NCBI GenBank assembly: GCA_963691655.1
Contig: OY829326.1
Span: 138,216,998 to 138,280,997 of the forward strand
Direction: 5' to 3'
From: Toxonevra muliebris
Lineage: Eukaryota > Arthropoda > Insecta > Diptera > Pallopteridae
DNA length: 64,000 nucleotides
In this document: one piece after another, positions 13,501-26,745 of the stretch
Numbering within the stretch: position 1 is the first letter of the stretch
How the letters are laid out: each line of letters opens with the position of its first letter
The notes under the pieces: generated by a model
What the model saw: only the letters and a program-made list of their open reading frames with translations
Told to the model about the DNA's origin: nothing
The model's database searches: none
Translations under genes and position numbers: made by a program

Positions 13501-16500
13501 TTGCAATTTATTCCTCAACTAGTCTCTCCCATCGATTGCGGTCTTTCGTCGATTTCTTTTTCTATTATGCATTTCTATGTGTATTTCGGTCTACCAAGTC
13601 GTCTGTTCCCTTACTGGTTTCATTAGAGAGATTGCTTGCAGTAGACCAATTATGCAAAACGTGGCGGTTCATACAATTTTCGCCTTTTTAAGTGCGACCC
13701 GCTTCGAACTGTTCTAATATGAAAAGCGAACGAGGGGTACACTTTTGTTCCAATATTTGCATAAAATTTGACAGATTTCCAGTTTCTATTGTGAATGGCA
13801 TTATACAAAGAGAAAGAGTGGACAAAAATTGTTAATATAAAATAAATATATAAAAAAAAGGAAATAAAGTAAACGTGCAAAATTGTTTTGTTTGTATTTT
13901 CTGCGTAATATTAATTAGAGAAAACTTCTTAATAGTAAGAAGAAACCTCATCAACAATCCGCCATATAAAAATCTATCGGACTTGAGTTGCGATAAAGCC
14001 AGTTAGTTAAAAAAATGGATACTGTAAGTGTATTTTTAGCTGCAGAATTATTATTATTATAAGTAATTAATATTGTTGGTTCAGTTTTTATTTCATTTAC
14101 CTTTTGTAATCCCTCCACACTTATTTGCAAATTCGTCAGCAATGACACTCCATCTGCAGTATTTCCAACTCAAAAACTTCAACGCAGTGTGCTACAGATT
14201 TCGTTTGGTAGCTTATAGAGCATGAACTTCCCTCTTCTTGATTTCGTCAGCTATAGGCGTTTGTTTGCATTTATACAGTCCTTTGATCTACATTGAAAAG
14301 ACCCTGATTGCTGATTGATCTTTATAAGTCTGCTAAGGTATGTACTCAGTATGTGACAAGTACTTGGATCGCTTTGCCAGAGAGTTTGTCATCAGCCAAG
14401 TTTCGCCAAACAGATTTGACATTTACTTTAAACAGCCTTATTTAGATTTTTAATAATCGAGATTACGATGATGTTGCTCAGGTGCCTAGAGTAAACGAGT
14501 AGACATTTTCTATAGAATTAGAATTATTATTGGTTGCTTTCGTTTGTTTTTGACATGTTTATTTATAAGCCAATTTGGATTGATTATGTAACTAATTCAA
14601 CTTGATTAAACATATATCTTTTGTAGGAATACCTCTCTTTAATAAGAAGTTCCATCTACAGTGGGAAAATAACACTGCGTTTTTACAACCAATAATTAAA
14701 AAATAAATAATTCATGTTCTGGAAAAAGTCAAAAATTTCTTTTAAAAATTACATAATTTTATACCACTGTGCAAAACGTTCACACTTAAGATAAGCAGCG
14801 ACAGATGAAGGAGAATAAGAAAAAGCAAATGACATATTATTATTTTTAGAACAGAGAAAATAAATTCTGTATTTATTTTTCTCCTTATTTTTAAAAATTA
14901 CATTTCCATTTTTCCTTGAATCGCTCAGAAAAACGCTAATCATTTTTAAAGGAAATTTGCTATTTAAAAATTAAATTGAGTTTTTTCAACGAAATTTTCG
15001 CATTTGCATAATTAATGTGAGAAAAAAACTAAAGAGGTTACCTTAAAAACAAATTTACACAAAAACTAATAGTTAAATAAAAGTTTTTTTTTTTAATAAA
15101 CAATAACAAAAACAAGTCGTTAATTTTTAAATGAAAATATAAAACGTAATTTTGAAAGCAGAAGCAAAAGGTCATGAAATCATTAACCATTGCCAAATTG
15201 TAAATATTTAGTTAAAAGTCAAAATTGTTTACAAAATAAAAATAAACAAATATTTAAAGAACATTTTTGAAAAATTAGAAATGTGCCAAAATGTTTTTTG
15301 ACTTTTTAATTGTTTTTAGTGCGTAATTAAATTGAACATTTTGAGAATAAAAAAAAAAATTATTTTAAAATACACTAAAGTTTAATGTTAAACATAAGAA
15401 CACATTCCTTATGTGACATACATACATATATAAAGTGTGCCATTAAATTAGCAATTCGATTTAGTTTATTTTTGCACACTTTTCTAGTGTATCTACGTCA
15501 ATCAATCTAATCTTTTAATGTTTGAAATTTAACCCACTTCTTCAATTTCTAGATGAAAAAAAAACTTCATTTGGAATTCTCTTATCATTTTAATGTAGAA
15601 TCATCATTTTGTGACTTCCTGTGTCAAATATAATTAATAAATAATAGATTAATAAAATTATTCCATTACTAACCAGGAGAAATAATTATCTGGAACATAC
15701 CACTAACTTAAATCAATGAGTAGAAGAGTAAAAACTGAGAGCTTTTCTCTGGCCTCCCACCGCTTATATTGTCGTACTACTAAATCATGCATAAGGTAAT
15801 AGCAAGATTACAACAACTTCATGTTCGCAAAAAAAAACACACAGATGAAGCCTGATTTGCATCTGGCAACCGTCGTTGCTGGTGACTTCACCTTTTGTCT
15901 TTCCGCAATAAAAAGTGAAATAGAAGTTATGACTTATAATCAGCAGTGGGGCATCATCATCTCAAAATTTCTTTACGTTTTTTTTTTTTACTCTCTTAAA
16001 ATCAAATTAAAGTTGATTATAATGCAAATACTTTCTATTTGTATCCTTAATTTCACTGCCTTAGTTGAATGGTTAAACGTTCATTAAAAAATTGTCCAAA
16101 ATATTGTTGATATTTGCATACTTTGTGCTCCATTTTGAACTTAATTCCAATACCTGAACTCCTTCAAAAATTTTGGTTCACACCAGATTTACACTTCTAG
16201 TTTAATAGGGAGTTAAAAAATTGTTGCCAAACTAATTCAACTTGCTCCACTTTTAATTATTTTTATAATCTTTCTTATAAGAATCTTTACTATAATTCGC
16301 ACTGAAATATATTGCCAACTTTAACCTCGCATTTAAAAAGAATCTATAATTTTATTACTTATATTGACGCCATGCCAAAATGATAATGAAATGCATTTTT
16401 GACCTTTAATTTATTTTTATAGATTAATTTCTAAAGAAAGTATATTTTAATGGTGATAATACACTAGGATGTATTCATTCATATAAATTAAAAATTATGT

Positions 16501-19500
16501 ACATATAATTATAGCATGATAGCAAGTCCATTCTGTTAAATTTCAAGTATAAAAGAATACATACAATACATTGTATAAAAGCAAGTTCATTTCGGGTCAA
16601 GGCTAAATGATTGCATCCGTTGAAGTGAAAATGGGAATTTAAACCAAATATTAAGAACCTTTGGTACCGTTCATATCATTGAGAAATGCATACACACATA
16701 GATGGCATTAGTGAGAAAAAATGAAATAGAAACACGGTATTCCGACCTAAACTAAATTCCCTCACATATTGGAGTTTAACGGTAATGGGAGAGGAAATGG
16801 AATAAAGGTGAATGAAACAGACTTACAAGAACCAAATGATTTTCCGCCCACATCTTTTTTGGTAGTATAGTGGAATTCGAGTATAACAAATTGTGGGACA
16901 GTGATCATTTAACTGAGACCACCAAATAGTTTACGAAGCTTTACTCTTACAATCTTGAAAACCACATTTAGCCTTTCTTTACCTATATAGAAATAAACTT
17001 AAAATAATGCCAACGATTTTTGAATATATGCTTCAGAAAAGGCAATACACTCCTAGTTGGGGCATAACTATGTATGAACTTCCGATCGTCATTGACATTC
17101 GATGGAGAAAGTTTTTAGACATCATGTGTCAAACACTGAAAAATAGCTTAATCTCTTTGGATTCATTCAAAAGTAATGAACTACCTGAGGAACGAGACCT
17201 AATATTATTCGAATAGTTCTAAGCCCGAAATGTAGATGTCGATTTTTATATTGCAAAGTACGAGCGCTTTGAGTATGTGGTGAAAAACGCTTATAGGCAT
17301 GATGCCTTAAACATTAAACGATAATCCAACCTATTTAGATCCACTCAAAAATACTGAACTTTTTGGAAAACGAAACCTAACAGAGTAGACATGAGTCTAT
17401 TGAATACAACCGAACAGGGTTAACACTCTATTAACTATTATTTTTAATTAAAAATCCGCACACATACTTACATATATAAATTTCTTTTCATATTTTGTAT
17501 TACAAAGATAAAAGAATTACATTACTCAAAATTTGATTAAGAAAACAACAGCATTTTATTATTTGAACTCAAATTTCTTACATAAAAACAATTTCTTTCT
17601 ACCAACCCATTCCAATATTCAACAATAAATACCAATAAATATCTATTGAATTGTTTTCTCACCGCTATGCTATAATTTTCCCAACTCATCGTAATAAAAT
17701 CAAAATTTCAACTATCATAATATTTAACAATGAAAACACCTGCGAGTTTTAGCTAATCATTGCCAATAGTAATTAATAACAAATTATCAAATTTTGAACT
17801 TTAGTTGCACAGGTGTTTTACAATTTGCCAAAAAAAAAGTACCAACTGAGAATTACACAGGCCTGCGAAATTCAATTTTTTTTAAGATGAGTGCAAATAA
17901 GCGGTAATTTCCGCTATTCATTTGTGCATTGAATCTGAATCGGGATGCAGAATTTTTCTATTGCGTCAGGGTTTTTGGGAAATCTTAACCCAAAAGTGCG
18001 AAGGAGCCGATTTTCGCAATTTGGTATTTGGTAGAAACAATTTTTAACAAGTTTTTCTAGAAACCGGTAATATTTGCTTTCGTTTTATACTAGCTCAGTT
18101 TTTAGTCCGAATGTAGAAATCATCAGAATCGGATCAAAAACTTGCCTACCTTTCAAAAGATAAATAATAGTAGCTCGAGAGTTTATTAACTGTAGTACGG
18201 TGGCCAAAATCTGCGTTTTCAAACTTTTTCGTAAAGATTTCCTGAAATCTTGAGCACAAAAAAAAATTCTATATCCAAATTCGGATTTAACTTACATATA
18301 TGCTTCTTTTCATTCATCGCAGTCCTGTGTAATAACACATTATTATTGGTATCTTTCCTATTAGTCACACTATTAATATTAAAGACTACAGCACCTGTAA
18401 AATATAAGGTTATTATAACAATTTTAACAAATCTTACACACTCGTATCGTAATCAAGATCATAATTACCTGGTGCTGTTGCTTTTTCCTAGCTTCTTCCG
18501 AATATGTCATCATAACATATCGCCAAGTATGGAAAGAGTGGGGCAAATTCATTCAAGCAGTAATAATTTTCTCACGTTAAATTTTCTACATTCAAATGTT
18601 TACAATAGAATCGTAAAACACTTGCTAAAATTTATGGCATTACGTGATTTTGATTGTTGTTTTTTTGTTGTATTTTTTATTCATACAAATATCATATATT
18701 TATCACATCAAAAAAGAAAAAAAAGAAAAGATTTTAAAGTGTATTTAGACGCCCCTAAATTATAAATTATTTGATAATGCTTTAAATATACTCGTGCTTT
18801 GTTTATCTGTAATCTTTTCTAACCTAATACGGTTTTTCTAACATTTGGCAACGAATAATTCGAATTTTTAGAGAGGCGTAAACTTATTCATATTTCTCGG
18901 AGGAATTGCTTTAATTGAGAGTTTTGAGTTTTTTAACAATTAAACATGATAGATTGTTTGAGAGCTTTCCCAGCTTTGGCTGTTGTTGTTGTAAAAATGT
19001 ATTTTACTGAGTTGAGCGGTTTTTATTAATATTATTATTAGGACATGCTCATAAAGATACAAATAATTATATAAATCTATGAACTTAGTCTATCTACAAA
19101 GAATCGCCTATTATTCCAATTACTCGCCTTTGCTCTCACTTTGCCAAATGATTTGCCTCCATGACATTCGGATCTATTCGACCACTGTAAACACATTACC
19201 CAAAAATTCAATCAGAGCAACTGTTGCTTTCGCGTTCTTATTGCCTTGAATGTAATCAAAATTTTGATGATCCAATCACATCCCTCTCGGAAAGATGATA
19301 TTGTTTTACCTAAACAAACTTACCGATTTTCGTCTAAAATCATAATGTCATGCATGATTTTTGGTCTCTTTGTCTAGGTTTTTTTGTACTATGGGGAGCT
19401 ATGGTACCTATGAAGTGTACGAAATATTATCTTCCCGAATGTTCTCAAGAATCTGTCTGTTACCTAATATTTGTCTAACATTTGAATATGTTCGGAGGTA

Positions 19501-20637
19501 CGTTAGGCTTTGGTTAAATTTTATGAGAGTATGATAGCTTTGCCATGCTAAATCATGAGTAAACTTTTTGTTGATTAGTAGTAAAAAATGAATTTTAAGA
19601 TAATCGCATAGAGTGTTTAAATTATTGATGGAATATATCAAAATGTTTAAGACTAGATTTTCATTCATTATTTCTTTTTTCTTTTATTCCCCTAGAAAGC
19701 TTAGGGTTTTAGTTTTATTAATCTGTTAATTACCGTCTATGTAGGTAATTGGCATACCACTAGTCACCTTCCACGACTGTTTTATCTGATTTGTGGCAAG
19801 GCTGACATTTAGATTACAGTTAGTTAAAAAGGTTCGGGTCTTCGACTTCCATTTCATGACATTACAACTTATTTTTTAGAAAAGATGCCTTTGTTGCTAA
19901 TATTCGACCGGATTATATAAATTACCTAAAGAAGAAAAAATTTTTGGATGGCATTATACATTTTTTGGTAGTCGATGGTAATTTGATGTTACGAGTAATT
20001 GAAATTAAAAGTAATGGGAATCGGATCATTAGATCATAGTTAAGTAGGCTGCAACTATATTACCGAGGCGCCGCTTGTAAATGTAAGTTCACTTCAAAAG
20101 AGTTGATATTTTATATGACTGCGATGATAAGATACTCTCAGCCAATACTAGACATCCCATAGACACATTTGCACATTTTTTCTCTCGTGTTTTCACATCT
20201 ATGTATACGACAATAGCTGTCGTGTTTTCACACCGACACTAACGATCGTTCAGCACTCAGCCGATGTTGAATTCACTGAGAGAAGGTTTAATATACATTG
20301 GGAAGAAGCGCTTTTATTTATATCACACAGAAAACTAATTCCTTTCATTTCAATTTTCATAGTTTACGGCAAGCAGAGAATTCCATTTCGTAACGAGTTA
20401 TCTAAGTGCTCAAACAGGTGCGTCGTCAATTCGACGAAGCATGCCCTCCCAGGGTTAAAAAAGAGTAGAGTGGTTCGATTTTACAATCTCATTTTGTACA
20501 TGTATTTTTGAGGAGGAGGGTTCAATATACAAATTTTGACACCATTATTTTTTTAAATGCTATATGTGCCTTTCCCTTTTCTAGTTTTATCTAAATTTCC
20601 CAAGTTTTTGTAGTCTGAAATTAGTTTTATAGATTAA
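10519..20637. other. AT-rich non-coding interval
   Basis: I see no supported gene in these 10 kb. There is one unusually long open frame at 18250-18765 with no recognisable domain and no ATG near its start, and a small repeat at 15793-15895 shared with 46295-46544. A near-palindrome TTTACGCGGCGTAAA occurs near 12490. The rest is consistent with intron of the large gene. Confidence 0.35.
15793..15895. repeat. Short dispersed repeat, copy 1 (AAGGT... ends)
   Basis: This begins AAGGTAATAGCAAGATTACA and ends GCTGGTGACTTCACCTT. The same two ends recur at 46295 and 46544, with a longer interior there. The ends are weakly inverted (AAGGT / ACCTT), suggesting a decayed MITE-type element. Confidence 0.4.
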
Positions 20638-21047
20638 TCTATTAGTGCATTTATTAGTGTAACTACAATGTTATTCCAGAAGATCCAGAAGTGCTACGAT
20701 ATCAATTTAAAGAGCTTGACGAGTAGGTTAGCCAAAAATTATCAGATTTAAAATCGGTTAAGCCAATTCCAAAATATTAGCGTCGGAAGTTTTTTAAAAT
20801 ACGCTCATTGACCAAACATTGCATTCATCGTTGAAAAAATCATTGCTTAAGCGGGAGTAAATAATAAATGAAAGAGAGTGAAGACATGAGTAACGGCATC
20901 TCTCAGAATTATCTACCGAATTATCTACATGCACAAATGACAAAACAAACACCAACGAGTAGTTTGGTTTTCTTTTGATATTTGTTTTTCATAAAGAGAT
21001 TTCTTCCGCAAAAAACTAGCTCCAGTTACTGGGGCATTACCGACTAG
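20638..21047 (+). mobile_element. Helitron-like non-autonomous element, copy A
   Basis: The copy starts with TC (TCTATTAGTGCATTTATTAG) directly after an A and ends CTAG directly before a T. Just inside the 3' end is a short palindrome, CTCCAGTTACTGGGG. These are the classical signs of a Helitron: 5' TC, 3' hairpin plus CTRR, and insertion between A and T. Three relatives lie at 29736-30060, 41868-42244 and 49569-49972. The roughly 410-bp interior is non-coding, so movement would depend on a helicase supplied elsewhere. Confidence 0.65.
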
Positions 21048-21347
21048 TTGATTCTCAATGCTTTTGTTATACGCGTTTTGAATGCGGTTTTACTTATTTT
21101 CATGAAAATTTGTTATTCATTCTGCAATAATAGTTCACAGTGGTCATAGTTTCGGTTTCTGGTCCGCTTGCTACAAGTAATGCTCTATCCTTAGCGAAGG
21201 TAAGCCGTACACCTATAACGTTGCCTTGTGGGACTCCAGTTTCGGTTTCAAAATTTCATATAAATTTCGACAAGTTTACACACTTCACACGTTTTACGAA
21301 GCTTACATGCATTTTACACGTTTAGATGAGTCCCCATAAAGATATTT

Positions 21348-21473
21348 GGGCAATTCACAAAGTGTCGTATTTGGTGTCGTATACTTTAATTTGTCGTAAA
21401 TTCTCTCATTTTTTATATAAAACTATACGACATTACAATTATACGACAGTATACGACAGCTTGTGAACAACCC
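21348..21473. repeat. 126-bp fold-back repeat built from six TGTCGTAT-type units
   Basis: The left half reads GGGCAATTCACAAAGTGTCG and has TGTCGTAT at 21363 and 21375 plus TGTCGTAA at 21392. The right half carries the reverse complement ATACGACA at 21425, 21441 and 21451 and ends TTGTGAACAACCC. The terminal GGG...CCC inverted repeat suggests a small MITE. The three-base flanks, TTT and ATT, are not a perfect duplication. Confidence 0.55.
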
Positions 21474-22468
21474 ATTTACCATATAGTATTCTTCAAGAGA
21501 ATGGAGTAGAAAAGTGTGTCAAAAGTGATTTTCTATTAGGTTGAATATTCTGTGTATATTTGTTGTAATCAGTGATAACAGATTTCGTCAACATGACTGA
21601 AAGTTTTATGTGTTGGTCATTTCGCCGTTCATTTTTCTTTTGTGATTTTAATCTCTCGCATTTTTCCTTTCATTATTCATATACAATATAATTTTGGGGT
21701 TTTTCATAAATTTTATTGCCGATTTTGATAAAATATTAGGAAACTATTACAGTTCGTAAATTTAAATGATTTTTTAGTCATACTTGAAATTTGAACTTTC
21801 AAATTTTCTATATACGACATGTACATATACAGGGTAACGAATCCATTTTACCTATTAACAGTGTAAAAAGTATTATTTTTAATTGTTTTACTCCCACTTA
21901 TGTACAATAGAAACTCAACACTGCTGGTCTGTACTTAATATTGATATCAAAAAAAAAAACCTTAAAGTTTTAATCAGCCGCACTGCTTACCATAAGAAAA
22001 ACAAAAACAACATTTATCAGCTGATAAAAAAAAGAGGAAAAATAACAAAAACATTGTAAAAAAGTAAAATTTAAGGCGCTAACATTGTGTATTTTAAAAA
22101 ACATTTTATTATTAGTTATTAATTATAACAAAAGGGAAATATTGTACTTTCAAGTTTTGTGTGTATGAATAAATATTAAATATTAAAAAAAAAATTCTAA
22201 TCTAAAATAATGGCGATAATTATTATATAAGAAAAAACTTAAAAAATAAATCAAAATTAAAATATTAAACGAATCCAAACAAGAAAAAAGCAAACAAAAC
22301 GTTTGGCTCACAATTGTTATTTTTAACACACAAACAGTCACAGCCACAGTCACACCATACCACAAAGGGGAGCAACAACAACGAAACGGGAAGAGGGTCT
22401 CTGATCGGTCTATGCAGCGTCTAGTGTCTGGGGGTCTTAGGCAAAATTTAACAACAAACTGAAAATTC

Positions 22469-23417
22469 AGTCAGTGCGAATTCGGCGTATGATAGCAACG
22501 GAACGTAAAAAACAACGCGGAATGCGATTAAAGCAAAAACCACAAAAATAAAAGAAAAATTAAAATAAAACGCATAGATCGTCGTTAAAAAGATCAGCAA
22601 AACGGCACGAGCGGCACACGCATACGTACAATTCAAATTAACGAAAAGTTGATGATTGTTTTTTGGAATGAAAATGAAAGAGAATAATAACAACAACAAC
22701 GGCAAATAACAACAAAATTGTAATTACCAAAGTGGAAATGTGTTAAATAATACGTTAAAGTGACATCACTTTCATATGTAGAAGTGCAAATAAAAAATAA
22801 AAAAAAAATCAATCAACGACAGAGGATGGATTAGTGACGGAAGTTAACAAAAATCGTACTTCTAATTAATGAAGTGTAAAAATTAGCAACTTATATTGGT
22901 AATGCTACAGAAAAGACGTGCCAATATATTAACAAGTGCGAAAGAGAGTAAAGCCCAAACGTAACTAAAAAAAAAAAAATTTTCAAAGTTTAAATATCGA
23001 TCGCTAGGCAACAGCAATTAAAGCAGGAGCTTAAACTCAACAACATAAAACAAAATGTCGGAAGTGTAAGAGCAAAACTAAAAGAGAGCAGTTGAGATTA
23101 GTGGAAAATTAAACGTCAAGAGAGAGAAAGAGAGTACAGCAACAGCGGGAAAATAGTAATTCTAACTCAACCAACTAAATCAATTGAAAAGTTTGCAAAT
23201 TGCTTGGAAGAGAATAAAATTTAAATCATTAAATTAATTTATTAAAAAATTTGTAAATTATTACCGTGTTTGGACAGATAAAGTTTGTGTAAAAAGTAAA
23301 AACAATTTCAATAAAGAGAGAGAGTAAGCTTGAAATTAGAAAAAAAAACTAAATTCTGTGCCATAGAGTTGCCAAATAATTTTCCTTTCAAAAGCTTCGT
23401 TTACAATACAAAAGAAA
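22469..23417 (+). promoter_or_regulatory. Candidate promoter/5' leader for the first coding exon at 23418
   Basis: The stretch changes character from the surrounding DNA. It is purine- and CAA-rich with GAGAGAG motifs, as long fly 5' leaders often are, and it leads without interruption to the ATG at 23418. TCAGTCAGTG at 22467-22476 matches the fly initiator TCAGTY, with a GGAACG partly DPE-like match about 28-33 nt downstream. No TATA box is clear. A start site here is inference. Confidence 0.35.
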
Positions 23418-24535
23418 ATGGCTCAACAAGAGGACATGCCGCAGGAAGCTCTAAGCGAAAAGTCTGAACCAAAAAATTTACGCAAATGTTCTGCAACATT
23501 TAGCATTAATTCTGATAGTGAAGTAATGTACGTTGCCAATTTAAATGCCAAAAAGAATAAATCGAATTTATTTTTAATTAAATCTTATAGTTTCATTGAT
23601 AAAACCAATTCACGACGTCCAATTTTAAAGAAACCATTAAAAATGTCAACCACAGATTTGATTGAAAAAACTCAACAACATCGCCGAGATTCATTATCCT
23701 CTCTAACAACACATAATAACAAGCAATCTACTAAAAAACCTAAAAAATTTAGCTTCTCAAAAAAACTAAAGCAATTCAAATCCACAACAAATGATTCTAA
23801 CGAGGATTTTAATGAACTGAAACATTTATTACGTAAACCTTCTAAAATCTCAGAACATAAAATCAACAATGACACAAATGCACCTACAATTACACAACAG
23901 CGTCCAAAATCAATGCCCACCTCAATTGGCAACCGAAATGACGGTGATGCGGCAATTGTCGACGCCAACATGTCTCCAAAATCTACTGTCATTAAACGTG
24001 AATCCTTTTTACGTCAAAGCCTGCAATCGATACGTCGTAGTTTTAGTATACATCATAAAAAACATAAGGCTGGGAGTTCTGCTACATCAACTACAACCAC
24101 ATGCCCCTCAAATTCCTCAACGCAATCGTCAAATTCATCATCCTCATCGTCAGCGTCATCGACAACATCCTCAACATCGGATAAAGGGCGTATTTTTGAA
24201 TATAGCAGCAGTGGTGGCGTCGCTGACTGCCATTTAGTAAATAGTAAAAAGCGTAAAAATCATAGCGCTGGCAATGGTGATAGTGGTGTTGTTATTATGT
24301 TAAATGGTGTAAAAACGCCTACCGTTGATGGTGAAAATATCAATGAAAATTATACGATTTGTAATGATGGAAAGGGTGGCAACAGTGATGCTGATTTTGT
24401 TAATGGTGGTGGCATCAGCTGTTGTGATAGCACAAAGGATGATAATTTAGCCGCACTTACCGAGGAGGATGACGATGAACATTATTGGAATTGTAAAGGA
24501 CAAACGATTGTTCGCCAAAGTGGCAATTTAGAAAG
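23418..24535 (+). CDS. First coding exon of a large gene: basic, Ser-rich N-terminal region (372 codons plus 2 nt)
   Basis: The ATG sits in a good context (GAAAATGG). The frame runs open to a donor GAAAG|GTGAGC at 24536, ending in phase 2 after ...GNLE plus AG. The frame closes with TGA right inside the intron, as expected of a true exon end. The encoded segment has low-complexity, probably disordered character. It has basic clusters at about 103-121 (KKPKKFSFSKKLKQF) and 193-217 (KRESFLRQ...RRSFSIHHKKHK), a Ser/Thr run at about 220-253, and an acidic stretch at about 349-354. No catalytic or membrane domain is seen. RxxS motifs suggest kinase or 14-3-3 targets (inference). The phase and AG end match exons 5434-5493 and 55013-55146, which suggests alternative N-termini of one protein. 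The gene is not firmly recognised; a RhoGEF of the NET1/ARHGEF3 group is one untested idea. Confidence 0.75.
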
Positions 24536-25479
24536 GTGAGCCTCTCTACTTATCGATGTTTCTCAAGGTTAAGTGTATATTTTGTTCCCTGATGTGAAAG
24601 GACTTAAAAGCTTCCAAATCTCTTGCTATTGACAGCTATACAATTGCTCCTATGGTACATATAGACATGTTCATATGTATATGTGCTATCTGCTTTCAGA
24701 AATATGTATGTGTATTTTGTGGCTGTTGACAAAATTCTTATACCGTAGGTAGCTATGTGCGTATCTATGTAGGTATTCACGTATGTATGTATGTAGTTAT
24801 TAAGTATGACGTTCTTTTGTTTGTTCGCTAGATAAAGAAATTATTTCTTCATAGAACAAATTTTTTTTTCCTCATGTTTTAAATTGTTGTTGTGTGATTT
24901 CAAAGTAGTGCCGAAAGAAAGGTGTGAGGTAACCTTGAATTGTCATTTTCTTTCTAAATATTTTATTTCAAGTTTCTTGTTATTGTAAAATTTAGGCCAT
25001 TTCTTCATATTCTAAGAAACCAAGAACACAGAAGCTTTTTGTAGTTAGTTTAAACATATATTTATTGTATATTCGAAAATCTAAACAAATGTCAAAAACA
25101 ATTTGCAAAGAACTGACTTGAATTTGGAAGAAATCCAAATATTTAATTTAAATCTACAATTTTTACTTGAATCCACAATATTTTCGAGTTAAGTTCTTCA
25201 TATACTACGTAATATGTTTAACAGGAATTTAATTTTTATTTTTAGTACATATTTAAATATTTTTATGTATACATAAATTAATAAAAACAAAATAAGATTA
25301 ATGCTCTTTTGTGTGGATTGTTTTGGAAACAACTTCCATGATGTGAATGAAAACTTTGGCATATGACACAATTTGCCTCGATGGACTTGGCTTACTCCAG
25401 TTATTCTTGATGAGTCCTGGTCTTTGACTGTTTTGAACGTTACAATCGAGTGTCATTATTGTAAAACTATATAGGCTAC

Positions 25480-25515
25480 TAGCTGACCCGGCAGACGTTG
25501 TTCTGCCCTTTCTAC
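25480..25515 (+). repeat. Conserved repeat head: CTAGCTGACCCGGCAGACGT
   Basis: This GC-richer motif, followed by TGTTCTGCCC, stands out from the surrounding DNA. I recall closely similar strings at the head of dispersed repeats in many insect genomes, but I cannot name the family with certainty. It lies just upstream of the minisatellite and may belong to the same element. Confidence 0.35.
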
Positions 25516-25689
25516 GAAGAAGCGGGAAAATTTAAGTTTATTTCAATGAAGAAGAATGAAGTTTCTGGGTGTTTAAATTGAACATTGGTCATGACAATTC
25601 AAGCTTAAAGGACCTACATTGAATTTGGTAAAAATGCTAGATTTAAAAATGAGGCATCAAAATTGGCACTTTTAAAAGTATTTAATTTG

Positions 25690-26745
25690 CAAAAGAATAT
25701 CAAAGACCATTCTAGAAGTTACATCTAATCCCAAAAGCTTTTTAAAAATATGGACCCATTTGCTATTACGAGATGTTTCATAAATAAGTCGAAATAATAG
25801 TAAAAAAGGAATGGAAAAAGTAAAAGAAAATATGAATGGAAAAAAACAATAAAAAAGTAGTAGAAAATAGCAGCAGAAATAGTAGTGGAAAACGTAGTAG
25901 TAAAAGAAATAGAAAATTGTATTACAATTTGTTTAAAAAGTGATAGAAATGGTAGTAAAAAAGCAACAGAAAAAGTAGTAGAAAAATAGTAAAAACAGTA
26001 AAAATGAGTGGGAAATATAGGTAGAAATAATAGTAAAAAAATAGTAGTAGAACAGTGAAAAAGTTGTAGAAAAAGAGTAACTTTTAAGTGTATTTTTTTG
26101 TTGAACAATTTTATTATGGTTCAGTTGAATTATAAAAACAATATTTCAGGAGGCTCTATATTCATATCAAAGACCGTTCTTGAAATTATATCTAACCTAC
26201 AAATTATTTAAAGATTTTAAATAATTATAAATGTAGAACTCCTTACAGCGTCACCTATCAGATTTTAAGATGGCTAGGCAGGGTCTTAAGATATTTCATA
26301 ACGTAGTAGGAATAATAGAAGAAAAATGAATGGAAAAAGTAGTAGAAAATAGCAGGAAAAAAGTAGTAGGAAAAAAAATAGAAAATTGTATTATAAATTG
26401 TTGTAAAGAAGTAGTAAAAAGGTAGCAGAAAAAGTAGTAGAAAAATAGTTAAACATAGTAGTACAAAAATAGTAAAAATGAAGTAGAAAGAGTGGTAGAA
26501 ATAATAGTAAAAAACAATAGTAGAAAAACTGTTAAAAAGTAGTGAAGAATAGTAGAAAGTAGTAGTAGAAAATAATTTATTTTTATTGTAGAAAAAATGT
26601 ACTAAAAAAGTAGTAGAAAAAAGTAGTAGAAAATATTGGTTGAAAAAGTAGTAGAAAATAATAAGAAATTGTAGAAAAAAAAGTTTAAAGTAGTACAAAA
26701 TAGTAGTAGAATTATTAGTAGAAAAAGTAGTAGAAAATAAAAAAG
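25690..26745. repeat. AG-rich GTAGTAGAAAA-type minisatellite within a tandem duplication
   Basis: Two tracts (about 25790-26090 and 26300-26745) consist of irregular GTAGTAGAAA units. Each is preceded by a related non-satellite segment, ATATCAAAGACC...TTC...GAA..TTA.ATCTAA, at about 25696 and 26164, so a unit of roughly 470 bp was duplicated in tandem. The long minus-strand open frames over these tracts are by-products of the repeat. Confidence 0.7.

Noticed and set aside
13094..13691. Two overlapping open frames of about 100 codons
   Set aside because: No motif, no codon pattern and no convincing splice context; they overlap in different frames.
23672..24237. Open frames overlapping the 23418-24535 exon, on both strands
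   Set aside because: They are shadows of the real coding frame, with low-complexity translations.
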